Part shown: positions 54,170 to 62,966 of the stretch, one piece after another
Numbering within the stretch: the stretch's first letter is position 1
Layout of the letters: each line of letters opens with the position of its first letter
DNA from: CAWKDC01 sp964383495
GTDB lineage: Bacteria > Pseudomonadota > Gammaproteobacteria > JABCZS01
Direction of reading: 5' to 3'
Assembly (NCBI GenBank): GCA_964383495.1
Contig: CAYLHG010000001.1
Coordinates: 1-64,000, forward strand
Length of the DNA stretch: 64,000 bases
Program-made: the position numbers and the translations under genes
Notes under the pieces: model-generated
What the model was told of the DNA's origin: nothing
What the model saw: only the letters and a program-made list of their open reading frames with translations
The model's database searches: none

Positions 54170-54218
54170 TTTCCACTCCTGTCATTACCTTGAATATGCA
54201 ATAGCATTCAAGAACGCA

Positions 54219-55499
54219 CTACTCCGGACGCTTGCCTAATTCCCCCAAAAACTCAAACACGGCCGCATCAACCGGCCATCGTGCCTGCTCAATGTTATCA
54301 CGTAATGATTTCAGAAGCACCGTATTTTGTGCAACTTCTTCCTCTCCAACCACCACGGCAAATAAAGCACCTGACTTATCAGCACGCTTGAAAAGACTTT
54401 TTGTGCTCCCACCCCCTAGTAGCGTTTCTACACGCAATTTAGGCGAATGCTCTCGCAATGCTTGCGCAAAACGCATGGCGGCACCCGTCACTTCTGCACA
54501 AGTCGGTAACACACATACGTGAGCACCTACATCTGTTGGCATCTCCGGCAATAATCCTATTAAACGCTCCATTCCCAACGCAAACCCAATTCCCGGCGTT
54601 GGCTTTCCTCCTAATAACTCCACTAGCCCATCGTATCGTCCACCCCCGCAGACAGTACCTTGTGCACCTAAAGCGTCTGTTGTCCATTCAAACACAGTGT
54701 AGGTGTAATAATCTAACCCGCGCACCGCGCAAGGATTTACTTTAAATGGGATACCTAATTCTTTCAGCAAATGCTGCAGACCTTCAAAATGAGCCAACGT
54801 GCCTTCTGTTAAATATTCTGTGAGCTTGGGTGCGGCAATTACTAAAGGTTTTAAATCAGGGTTTTTAGTGTCCAAAATACGCAAAGGATTTTTGTGAAGA
54901 CGCACACGGCTTTCTTCATCTAATTGAGATTCATATGCTTCAAAATATTGGATCAGCGCAGTACGGTAAGCATCTCTTTCTGATGGCATTCCCAATGTAT
55001 TAATTTCAAGCGTGAGTTTGTCAAGAATACCTAACTTTTGAAATAATACATAATTAACTTGGATGATTTCAGCATCAATATCAGGGCCCGTCATTCCAAA
55101 AGCTTCCATACCAAACTGATGAAATTGACGTGTTCGCCCTTTTTGGGGACGTTCGTGCCGAAACATAGGGCCCATGTACCACAAACGCTGCAATTGATTA
55201 TGCAATAGCCCTGCTTGAACAGCAGCACGCACACAACCTGCTGTTCCTTCTGGGCGAAGGGTAAGACTATCGCCATTGCGATCATCAAACGTATACATTT
55301 CTTTTTCGACAATGTCTGTTGTGTCGCCCACGGCACGTAAAAACAACGCCGTGGATTCCACAATCGGCATGCGAATTTCTTGATACTGGAAACTTTGCAT
55401 CAGTGAGCGAATCACTGATTCAACATATGCCCAACGGTGCGTTTCATCAGGCTGTGTGTCGTGCATACCTCGCACGGCTTGAAATTTCATCTGGCTCAT
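54219..55499 (-). CDS. hisS: Histidine--tRNA ligase
   Basis: Charges tRNA-His. The 426-aa class II synthetase has QAVRGMHDTQPDE at the start, motif 2 around MFRHERPQKGRTRQFHQFGMEAFG, the histidine-A motifs RGLDYYTYTVFEW and GGGRYDGL, and GFALGMERL (motif 3), then an anticodon-binding domain. Two starts are near GAGG: ATG 55499 and ATG 55490. In E. coli ispG precedes hisS; here rodZ does directly. Confidence 0.96.
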   Translation of the reverse strand: MSQMKFQAVRGMHDTQPDETHRWAYVESVIRSLMQSFQYQEIRMPIVESTALFLRAVGDTTDIVEKEMYTFDDRNGDSLTLRPEGTAGCVRAAVQAGLLHNQLQRLWYMGPMFRHERPQKGRTRQFHQFGMEAFGMTGPDIDAEIIQVNYVLFQKLGILDKLTLEINTLGMPSERDAYRTALIQYFEAYESQLDEESRVRLHKNPLRILDTKNPDLKPLVIAAPKLTEYLTEGTLAHFEGLQHLLKELGIPFKVNPCAVRGLDYYTYTVFEWTTDALGAQGTVCGGGRYDGLVELLGGKPTPGIGFALGMERLIGLLPEMPTDVGAHVCVLPTCAEVTGAAMRFAQALREHSPKLRVETLLGGGSTKSLFKRADKSGALFAVVVGEEEVAQNTVLLKSLRDNIEQARWPVDAAVFEFLGELGKRPE

Positions 55500-55511
55500 A
55501 CCTCAACAAAC

Positions 55512-56354
55512 TTAAAATAACATCGTCTCATGCGTGCCAGAAGGCGCTGCTTTCTTTGGCTTAGGCGCTAAAGATGTTTTCGGAGGAGGTGCCGACTGGC
55601 TCCTATTGTCACTGTTTTGCTGATCAAGCCGCTGAAAAGGCATAGGTGCTACTGGACGCTGCGTCGGCGTGGCCGCAACAGGCGCTCTTGCAGGAGTAGT
55701 AGCAACAGGTGCTGGCGCCTGAGCAGCAGGTGCTGAAGTTATTGAAGATGTGGTCGACGGCGCTGGCTGAACTGCATTATCCACAACAGGTGTAGCAGGG
55801 TTGCCTGAGTGAGTAGCCATATCTAAAGATGCTTCCTCTTGGCTGGAAGCAGCAGGCAGCACAGAAATAGTCGTTGTACTTGCCTCAGGTGAAGTCAAGC
55901 CGGGCAATTGATCTCGATATCCCCACATGAAAGCCAACATCGCACAGACAAATACTCCCAATGAACCCCACAATAAACCTGGACGGTGTTTAGGTGTACC
56001 GGAATATTCAAAACTTGAAAGCTTTCTTTGCGGTGTATGCCCTAAATCAGGAGGATCCCGGAGGGGGTCGTCAAGGCCCAAGTGACTGAATTCTAATATA
56101 ATTTGATCAGGATCAAGCCCTACTAATTTAGCATAAGAGCGCAAATATCCTTTGATGAACACATGGAGCGTGTTACTTTCGTAATTGTCTGTTTCCATGC
56201 GCTCGATTAAAGACACATTGTTAAGGCGCAATAACTCAGCCACTTCTTTAATGCTGTAGTCTGCTGCCTCACGAGCGGCACGTAAACGTGCGCCAGGCCC
56301 ATTACGAACTGATACTAGCGTTGCTCCTACTGCTTGTTCTATTCCCTGAGTCAT
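55512..56354 (-). CDS. rodZ: Cytoskeletal protein RodZ (short form)
   Basis: Links MreB to the cell-elongation machinery. The 280-aa product has a cytoplasmic HTH (about 20-85, LRAAREAADYSIKEVAELLRLN), a basic juxtamembrane stretch, one membrane helix (about 125-145, GLLWGSLGVFVCAMLAFMWGY) and a Pro/Ala/Thr-rich periplasmic part. The usual C-terminal beta domain (DUF4115) is not seen; it ends in a Pro/Lys-rich tail. ATG 56354 with AAGGGGAG is chosen over the open frame nine codons upstream. Confidence 0.9.
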   Translation of the reverse strand: MTQGIEQAVGATLVSVRNGPGARLRAAREAADYSIKEVAELLRLNNVSLIERMETDNYESNTLHVFIKGYLRSYAKLVGLDPDQIILEFSHLGLDDPLRDPPDLGHTPQRKLSSFEYSGTPKHRPGLLWGSLGVFVCAMLAFMWGYRDQLPGLTSPEASTTTISVLPAASSQEEASLDMATHSGNPATPVVDNAVQPAPSTTSSITSAPAAQAPAPVATTPARAPVAATPTQRPVAPMPFQRLDQQNSDNRSQSAPPPKTSLAPKPKKAAPSGTHETMLF

Positions 56355-56442
56355 CGGCGCTCCCCTTGAAATAATATCCATGATACCAGATTGTAGACGG
56401 AAAGGTGAAGCTTGTCCTCCCTTCCCGTTACTTCCCGATCAC

Positions 56443-56874
56443 TTAAGCTGCATGAGATACAATTTCATTATCTTTAAAAAAGAACGCAATTTCCACGCGT
56501 GCTGTTTCTAGCGCATCCGATCCATGCACAGCATTAGCGTCGATAGAATCTGCAAAATCCGCACGAATGGTTCCTGCAGCTGCTTCTTTAGGATTCGTTG
56601 CGCCCATCAATTCACGGTTTTTCATGACCGCATTTTCGCCTTCTAGCACTTGAGCCATGACTGGGCCAGAAATCATAAAACTAACCAATGCGTTGAAAAA
56701 AGGACGTGCGCGATGCACTTCATAAAATCTTTCTGCTTCTTCGCGGCTTAATTGCACCATTTTGGCAGCCACTACTTTCAAACCGTTATCTTCAAAACGA
56801 GTATAAATTTTACCAATCACGTTTTTTGCAACCGCATCCGGTTTGATAATGGATAACGTACGTTCAATCGCCAT
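56443..56874 (-). CDS. ndk: Nucleoside diphosphate kinase
   Basis: Transfers the gamma-phosphate between nucleoside di- and triphosphates. The 143-aa product has the family start ERTLSIIKPDAV and the catalytic His in NAVHGSDA. AAGGAG precedes ATG 56874. It overlaps the end of the iscA-type gene by 11 bp and is followed by rodZ; the rlmN usual between them is absent. Confidence 0.97.
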   Translation of the reverse strand: MAIERTLSIIKPDAVAKNVIGKIYTRFEDNGLKVVAAKMVQLSREEAERFYEVHRARPFFNALVSFMISGPVMAQVLEGENAVMKNRELMGATNPKEAAAGTIRADFADSIDANAVHGSDALETARVEIAFFFKDNEIVSHAA

Positions 56875-57235
56875 CGTTTTCTCCTTCATTAGATGTTTTC
56901 AATGTAAAGCTTTCCCCGCAACCACAATAATGATCGGCTTTGGGATTATTAAATTTAAAGTGGCGATTTAAGCCTTCTGCCACAAAATCAACTTTTGTGC
57001 CGTCTAACTTTTCTAAATCCACCTTATTTATTACGACGGTAATATCGTCTTGAGCAAAAACGGTGTCTTCCTTTTCAATTGTTCCTGCCAGACCTACGAT
57101 ATATCTATATCCAGAACAGCCTGTTTTTTTCACAGCGACACGAAAGCCCGCTGCTTCTGGATGCTGTGCCAAAATACTTTTCACGTGTGCTGCCGCAGCA
57201 GCAGTTAAGGATATGCCTGTCTTCATGGTGCTCAT
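56864..57235 (-). CDS. Iron-sulfur cluster carrier protein, IscA/HesB family
   Basis: A-type carrier that passes Fe-S clusters to target enzymes. The 123-aa product has the three conserved cysteines: Cys40 in KKTGCSGYRY, Cys104 and Cys106 in YCGCGESF. Which type (IscA, SufA or ErpA) cannot be told by eye. AGGAG is three bases before ATG 57235; ATG 57226 is an alternative. Overlaps ndk by 11 bp, so the two are cotranscribed. Confidence 0.92.
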   Translation of the reverse strand: MSTMKTGISLTAAAAAHVKSILAQHPEAAGFRVAVKKTGCSGYRYIVGLAGTIEKEDTVFAQDDITVVINKVDLEKLDGTKVDFVAEGLNRHFKFNNPKADHYCGCGESFTLKTSNEGENDGD

Positions 57236-57350
57236 TGTCTCCTAAAAAACGCACCACGTCAAATGATTACAATAAAATCAGCGAATCTCTTATGCTTATA
57301 CCCCTCATTCAGATATACAATGGAGGCTGTCTAAATTATATATAAGGAGC

Positions 57351-57365
57351 GCGCCTTCTAGGCGC
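57351..57365. repeat. Small GC hairpin upstream of fadE
   Basis: GCGCCT, loop TCT, AGGCGC, then ACGGGCGCAT, which also appears at the left arm of the 43640-43681 hairpin. Lies in the 195-bp gap between the divergent iscA-type gene and fadE. Confidence 0.4.
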
Positions 57366-57430
57366 ACGGGCGCATATTATGTGCTCGTACAAGAGTTATC
57401 TGTTAATCCCATTAAAGAGAAGGGGAAGGC

Positions 57431-59848
57431 ATGTCTACTGTTTACATTTTGACTTTACTGGTTATTTTTGCGGTTATTGCATACCGGCGGCTGCCCTTTT
57501 GGTGGCTAGGAGCAGCGCTTTTAATAGCGGTAGCAGACAGGCTCTATTTTTCCCACGCAGCACTTGCTGGGTGGCTATTCATTTTCCTTCCAGCGGTTGC
57601 CCTCGCCGCGCTACTCATCTACCCTCCTTTGCGGCGTAGGATCATTTCCCGCCCCCTATTTTATTTATTTAAAAAAGCCTTGCCTGAACTTTCTCAAACA
57701 GAACGAGAAGCCATCGATGCAGGCGACACCTGGTGGGAAAAAGAGCTCATGAGCGGCAAACCTTGCTATCAACAGCTTCACAATATTCCCAAGCCTACAC
57801 TGACAGAAGAAGAGCAAGCTTTTTTAGACGGCCCTGTTGCAGAGCTTTGCAGTATGATCAACGATTGGGAAATCACAGAAGAGTTAAAAGATCTGCCGCC
57901 TGTTATTTGGGATCATCTGAAAAAAAATGGTTATTTTGGGCTGATCATCCCCAAAGCATTCGGAGGCAAACAATTTTCTGCGTTTGCGCATGCTGAAATC
58001 ATCACGCGTATTTCTGCGCTGAGCGTCACTGCTGGCGTGACTGTTTCTGTTCCCAACTCATTAGGGCCTGCAGAATTATTAATGCATTACGGCACAGAAG
58101 AGCAAAAAAATTATTTTTTACCGCGCTTGGCATCGGGTGAAGAAATTCCTTGTTTTGCACTCACCAGCCCTAAAGCTGGATCTGATGCAGGCGCTATTCC
58201 CGATTATGGCATTGTAGCGCGCGGTGTTTATGAAGGAAAAGAAGTGCTGGGCGTACGCCTCACGTGGAACAAGCGTTATATTACATTAGCACCCGTTGCT
58301 ACTATTTTAGGCTTGGCATTCAAATTGTATGATCCAGGCCATTTATTAGGAACCAAAGAAGATTACGGTATTACATGCGCTTTAATTCCTACCCACACAC
58401 CTGGCGTTGTGATTGGACGGCGGCATTACCCATTAAATGCATGTTTCCAAAATGGTCCTACACAAGGAAAGGACGTATTCGTACCATTAAGTTTTATTAT
58501 TGGTGGAGAAGAAATGGTAGGCCAAGGGTGGCGCATGTTGATGGAATGTTTATCTGCCGGGCGTGCTATTTCCTTACCTTCTGTTTCCTCAGGCCCGAGT
58601 GCGGCATTAGCTGTCACTGCAGGCGCCTATGCACGTATTCGTCATCAATTTAAATTACCGATTGGTTATTTTGAAGGTGTAGAAGAAGCATTAGCTCGCA
58701 TGGGGGGGTACACTTATTTAGCAGAAGCCACGCGTGTCATGACAGTAGGCGCCATTGATTTAGGGTTAAAGCCTGCTATTGCAGGTGCCATCAGTAAATA
58801 TCACGTCACAGAATTAGCACGTAAAATTTCAACAGACGTGATGGATGTGTTAGGTGGTAAAGGCATTTGTATGGGCCCACATAATTTTGCGGCCCGCTTT
58901 TATGAAGCTATTCCGATTGCCATCACTGTAGAAGGCGCAAATATTTTAACACGCAGTATGATTATTTTTGGGCAAGGCGCGCTGCGCTGCCATCCTTATG
59001 CTTTAAGAGAAATTTATGCGGTTCATAATACAGATACCGAGAAAGGATTGCATGAATTTGACCAAGCTTTCTTCGGACATGCGGGGTTTATTTTAAGTAA
59101 TGTTGTACGAACCTTTTTACTTTCGTTCACGATAGGACATTTAACACAACCCAATGCGCACGACTCTATTCGACGTTACTATCAACACATCACACGATTA
59201 AGTGCTGCATTAGCATTAACAACCGATGTGGCGATGGGTATTTTAGGTGGAGAGTTGAAGCGTCGTGAAAAATTATCAGCACGTTTAGGGGATGTATTAT
59301 CTTATCTTTATTTAACCACAGCAGCATTAAAACGCTTTCATGATGAGGGTGAACATGCTTCAGATTTACCCATGGTGCATTGGGCGGCTCGTTATGCATT
59401 GTCGAAAGCAGAATCAAGCTTATTGCACTTCTTTAAAAATTTTCCTGTTCGACCTATTGCATGGTTTATGCAACTATTGGTTTTCCCTTACGGCCGCCGC
59501 ATTAAACCTCCACAAGATCGTATAGGACATACAGTAGCACGTTTATTACTTTCGCCCAATGACACCCGCGCTAGGTTATGTGCCTCTGCCTGTGATCTGA
59601 ATGTTAAAGACAGTATTTATGGACACATACACCAAACATTGATTCAATGCATCGCCATAGAGCCATTGGAAAAACGCATTGCTCACGCCATTAAAGCGGG
59701 CCAATTGCCAGATGACCATTATGAAAACATTTATGATCTTGCTCAACATGCAGGTGTGATTAATGAAGAAGAGTATGCAACATTAAAAGCCGCTGATGCG
59801 GCGAGGATGAGTGTGGTTAATGTTGATGATTTTAAGGAGTTAACGTAG
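57431..59848 (+). CDS. fadE: Acyl-CoA dehydrogenase FadE
   Basis: First step of fatty-acid beta-oxidation, oxidising acyl-CoA to enoyl-CoA with FAD. The 805-aa product is the long gammaproteobacterial FadE type: an N-terminal hydrophobic region with two helices (about 1-50), the acyl-CoA dehydrogenase core (CFALTSPKAGSDAGAIPDYG, DVMDVLGGKGICMGP, ITVEGANILTRSM) and a long C-terminal domain unique to FadE. GGGGAAGG before ATG 57431. Its last 17 bp overlap the convergent 853-aa gene. Confidence 0.96.
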   Translation: MSTVYILTLLVIFAVIAYRRLPFWWLGAALLIAVADRLYFSHAALAGWLFIFLPAVALAALLIYPPLRRRIISRPLFYLFKKALPELSQTEREAIDAGDTWWEKELMSGKPCYQQLHNIPKPTLTEEEQAFLDGPVAELCSMINDWEITEELKDLPPVIWDHLKKNGYFGLIIPKAFGGKQFSAFAHAEIITRISALSVTAGVTVSVPNSLGPAELLMHYGTEEQKNYFLPRLASGEEIPCFALTSPKAGSDAGAIPDYGIVARGVYEGKEVLGVRLTWNKRYITLAPVATILGLAFKLYDPGHLLGTKEDYGITCALIPTHTPGVVIGRRHYPLNACFQNGPTQGKDVFVPLSFIIGGEEMVGQGWRMLMECLSAGRAISLPSVSSGPSAALAVTAGAYARIRHQFKLPIGYFEGVEEALARMGGYTYLAEATRVMTVGAIDLGLKPAIAGAISKYHVTELARKISTDVMDVLGGKGICMGPHNFAARFYEAIPIAITVEGANILTRSMIIFGQGALRCHPYALREIYAVHNTDTEKGLHEFDQAFFGHAGFILSNVVRTFLLSFTIGHLTQPNAHDSIRRYYQHITRLSAALALTTDVAMGILGGELKRREKLSARLGDVLSYLYLTTAALKRFHDEGEHASDLPMVHWAARYALSKAESSLLHFFKNFPVRPIAWFMQLLVFPYGRRIKPPQDRIGHTVARLLLSPNDTRARLCASACDLNVKDSIYGHIHQTLIQCIAIEPLEKRIAHAIKAGQLPDDHYENIYDLAQHAGVINEEEYATLKAADAARMSVVNVDDFKELT

Positions 59849-62393
59849 AACTGTTAGCATCGGGCGGATTCGGAGGTAAGCTGATGGCGCTGAGGTCAGG
59901 AGACTGCCTAGGAGACTGCCAACATACAATCTCATTAATGTCATCAGCTGACACTCCATCATTAGAGTAATTAGAGGCAAGTGGCTTAGATACTCCACTA
60001 GCAACAGGCGTTCCCGCTTGGGTGCCAGCAGCAGATGACCCGGCTGGAGAATAACCTATGTTGAGCATTGGAGAGTTGGTCCAAGAGACGCTCCCGCCAA
60101 TGCTGCTATACGAGCGAACAGCCTGTAAGGGTTCATTGCTTCCTGTTAATATGATTTCATGCTTAGGCTTTGTCTCATCATTCTTATTCTGCAGTGTATT
60201 AACATCATTTTCGGAAGAACAGCTACCCGATGCTAATCCATGGCTATTCTTTGAATTGCTATTTTCTCTTGATTTCGATACTACCGTATCTGAATAATCT
60301 ATCTCCACTGAATTCATTGCAGTAGATGCAGACGTGGCCGCTGTTGCAAGGCTAGCCAGTATCACTAAGATAAGATAAACAGTAGAGCCTTCCTCAATAC
60401 CACACGCTTCAGCACCGTACCCTACTCCTAACCCTCCCATCGTACCGTAAGAAATAGCATTCACTAGCAACGCAATGAGTTGTTGTCCACTTCGAGATTC
60501 TGATCCTTCCTTCAGCTTAAGCCAAGGTTTTTCCTCTAAATCTGGTTTTGGTTTAGACCAAGGTGTAGCCGAGAAAACACCCCATAACACCACAGCAGAT
60601 AAAACTGTAATGCCCATCGGTGTGAGCCACCCTTTAGAGGGGTCTTCGCCATCCTGCGACAAAAGAGGCGCGTTTAATTCATCAATGCCTGAAAAGAGCC
60701 CAGAAATGCCTAATGATAAGATAAAAACAGTCAACACACCTATAGATAAAACGGCACCTACTTGATAATTTGTAGCATGATTCTTATATTCCTGCTGAAG
60801 ATTATTCCATGTCAATGCATCCCAAGTTTTTGAAAGAGTGTTCACTACTTTATTCATGGCTCGCGCTGTGAAAACTTTCCGCCCCCAAGGAACCAGAGCA
60901 ACAGCTGTTAAAAATAATGCCCCCACTAACATAGATAACGCTAGGGGATCATAATCACTGTCCGCAAATGGCTCACCTTTGCCCCAAGCGTCACCTACTG
61001 CAAAAGTAACCTTCACCTGAGACAGCACGGCCGATAATAACCCAATAAACACAACCAAAAGAATACCGGTCTCCCTTGTAGAAGTGGGGACACAACTCCG
61101 CGCTAGTTTTTTTGTTTTTTCCCAAGCCGATAAATTTTCGGATTTATTTTCATTTGCTATTCTCTTCAATATCATTTCTTTTAGAGCTACTCTTTCTTCC
61201 TCTTTCACTTGATCCCGCAATCCACTTGTCCATAATAAAACCGTGGCTAAAAAGGCTGCTATACCAAAGGTTGCAGCCAAAGCAAGAGCATCACCATTAT
61301 CAAGGTCAAAAAAACCATCTGAATCAGTTAATAATTTCCCTTGCTTATCCAGCACCATCATCCCAAACGAAAAGCCCAATAAACAAGTGAGCATTGTTAA
61401 AGTATTTAAATAAAAATACCGAAAACGGGAAAAATCAAGATCGTTAAGGTTATACTCATACTCAGAGATGACAGTCGTTTGAGAAGAATTAGGCGAGACG
61501 CTCTGCCTTGGGCTGTCATCTGAGTTACCATCTGGTTTGTGACGTACCACAATTTTTATTTTTTTTCCTTCGCATTTCTCAATACCCGCTTCAAGGTCAC
61601 GTTTATATTCTTCATTATATCCAAGATCAATAATACTGCTTTTGAAACGAAGCACATAATTCTTATCAAAATCGTCTTTCGGCGAAAAGGGATCCTCTGT
61701 AATCGCTAAGTTTTTTGTTTCGAAATAATCAAAGCTACCATTACTGCGGCACACCCCTTTAATTGTTCTAGGTACATTTTTACGGTACATCATCCATTGC
61801 GCCCACATGGATGATGTATAGAAAAACGCCTTGCTTAAATTTCCATAAGGACCAAATTCAACAATATCATTGTCATCTAAAAAATTTAATAAATTGGCTG
61901 TATTGCTACCAGAAATACCTACCATTAATACAGAAACTACCAATAACCCAAACACATGCAAACCCATTTTTAACGAGATGTTGTGATGAGCTAAATTATT
62001 CTTTGCATTGGGGTTATATAATACATCTCTTATCTTACAAAATGCCTTTCTCTCTTCATTTTGTACGAAATCTGTTGCTGTTTCCCCTCTACCATCATTT
62101 TCGTTAGCACTCCACTTTTTTAGCGCTTCCCTTCTCACCGCATTTATTTGTGCTGTTACTTCGTTTTCATAGGCCAAAAAAAGCAAATAGGTGTAGAAAG
62201 GATCATAAGTTAGTTCATTGATGGATTTTTCTTGGGGGCCGCTTACTGTTATCTCGGTATTGCTGCTATCCTTATTATCATTACTATATTCATACCGGTA
62301 ATTCTGATATACAAGCTCTTGCAAAGGCATAAGGCCGCACAAACGGCGCTTTACATCTAAATAATTTACCCAAGGGTGCCCAGTAATTGGCAT
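59832..62393 (-). CDS. Multi-pass membrane protein with five acidic-loop hairpins, 853 aa
   Basis: Unrecognised. Five two-helix membrane hairpins at about 142-202, 328-390, 440-505, 545-612 and 637-695, most with a Asp/Glu-rich loop: LDDNDIVEFG, TDSDGFFDLDNGD, FADSDYD, LSQDGEDPSKG and CGIEEGS. The second helix of each tends to read LALxxxFxxAxFLxT. A soluble insert (about 205-325) and a long Ser/Asn/Thr-rich C-terminal tail (about 700-853) surround them. AAGGAG is eight bases before ATG 62393; no signal peptide. Same plan as the 725-aa and 347-aa proteins. Its 3' end overlaps fadE by 17 bp. Confidence 0.72.
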   Translation of the reverse strand: MPITGHPWVNYLDVKRRLCGLMPLQELVYQNYRYEYSNDNKDSSNTEITVSGPQEKSINELTYDPFYTYLLFLAYENEVTAQINAVRREALKKWSANENDGRGETATDFVQNEERKAFCKIRDVLYNPNAKNNLAHHNISLKMGLHVFGLLVVSVLMVGISGSNTANLLNFLDDNDIVEFGPYGNLSKAFFYTSSMWAQWMMYRKNVPRTIKGVCRSNGSFDYFETKNLAITEDPFSPKDDFDKNYVLRFKSSIIDLGYNEEYKRDLEAGIEKCEGKKIKIVVRHKPDGNSDDSPRQSVSPNSSQTTVISEYEYNLNDLDFSRFRYFYLNTLTMLTCLLGFSFGMMVLDKQGKLLTDSDGFFDLDNGDALALAATFGIAAFLATVLLWTSGLRDQVKEEERVALKEMILKRIANENKSENLSAWEKTKKLARSCVPTSTRETGILLVVFIGLLSAVLSQVKVTFAVGDAWGKGEPFADSDYDPLALSMLVGALFLTAVALVPWGRKVFTARAMNKVVNTLSKTWDALTWNNLQQEYKNHATNYQVGAVLSIGVLTVFILSLGISGLFSGIDELNAPLLSQDGEDPSKGWLTPMGITVLSAVVLWGVFSATPWSKPKPDLEEKPWLKLKEGSESRSGQQLIALLVNAISYGTMGGLGVGYGAEACGIEEGSTVYLILVILASLATAATSASTAMNSVEIDYSDTVVSKSRENSNSKNSHGLASGSCSSENDVNTLQNKNDETKPKHEIILTGSNEPLQAVRSYSSIGGSVSWTNSPMLNIGYSPAGSSAAGTQAGTPVASGVSKPLASNYSNDGVSADDINEIVCWQSPRQSPDLSAISLPPNPPDANSSTLTP

Positions 62394-62748
62394 GTAGCAA
62401 GCTCCTTAGCTTAAGTTACCCCTACAGTGTACCAAGGTTTTCACAAAAAAGGCAAGGGGAGCTAACTGAGAGATTATTTAATTTTTATCAAAAAAACAAT
62501 GAGTTACAAATCCTTACAATCAAAAAGATGATCTTCATCCTATCAAAATTCTAATCCCCCGATTTTCCTCAGGTTTTTAAAATTTAAGGTATCATACTTA
62601 TATGATATGTTTTATATGTTGCTTATGCTTTGTATTTGCCCCTACCCTCCTTTGAACCGCCCTCTTTAGAAGCAGCTTTCATAACTTATTTTATACTAAA
62701 ATTGACACGGATGACGAGAGCAAGTCATCTAGAATATCACCGTATAAC
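62394..62748. other. AT-rich intergenic region
   Basis: About 355 bp with no convincing gene. Contains a short inverted repeat GATGAC/GTCATC near 62711-62729 and a TTGACA at 62702 without a well-spaced -10. It leads into the 104-bp tandem repeat. Confidence 0.5.
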
Positions 62749-62945
62749 GGTAATGCGTTGAACCTCAGGCCGCAGGCCTGAAGGATTTTAGCCTGGGGCA
62801 AACGAGCGACAGCGAGTGTCGCCCCAGGAAAGCCCCAGGTCCCCATGTAACCGGTAATGCGTTGAACCTCAGGCCACAAGGCCTGAAGGATTTTAGCCTG
62901 GGGCAAACGAGCGACAGCGAGTGTCGCCCCAGGAAAGCCCCAGGC
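62749..62945. repeat. 104-bp tandem repeat with two hairpins per unit (two copies)
   Basis: Units start at 62749 and 62853 with GGTAATGCGTTGAACCTCAG. They are almost identical; the loop of the first hairpin differs (TCAGGCC-gca-GGCCTGA versus TCAGGCC-acaa-GGCCTGA) while both stems are kept perfect. A second structure CCTGGGGC...GCCCCAGG encloses GCGACA/TGTCGC. The second copy is slightly truncated. The short open frames inside are repeat artefacts. Confidence 0.9.
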
Positions 62946-62966
62946 TGATATCTTGTTGACCTCATT

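Noticed and set aside
62749..62945. CRISPR array
   Set aside because: Only two 104-bp units in direct tandem with no spacers; no cas genes in the window.
62691..62965. Short reverse frames over the 104-bp repeats
   Set aside because: They are products of the tandem repeat: same peptide twice, no ribosome binding site.
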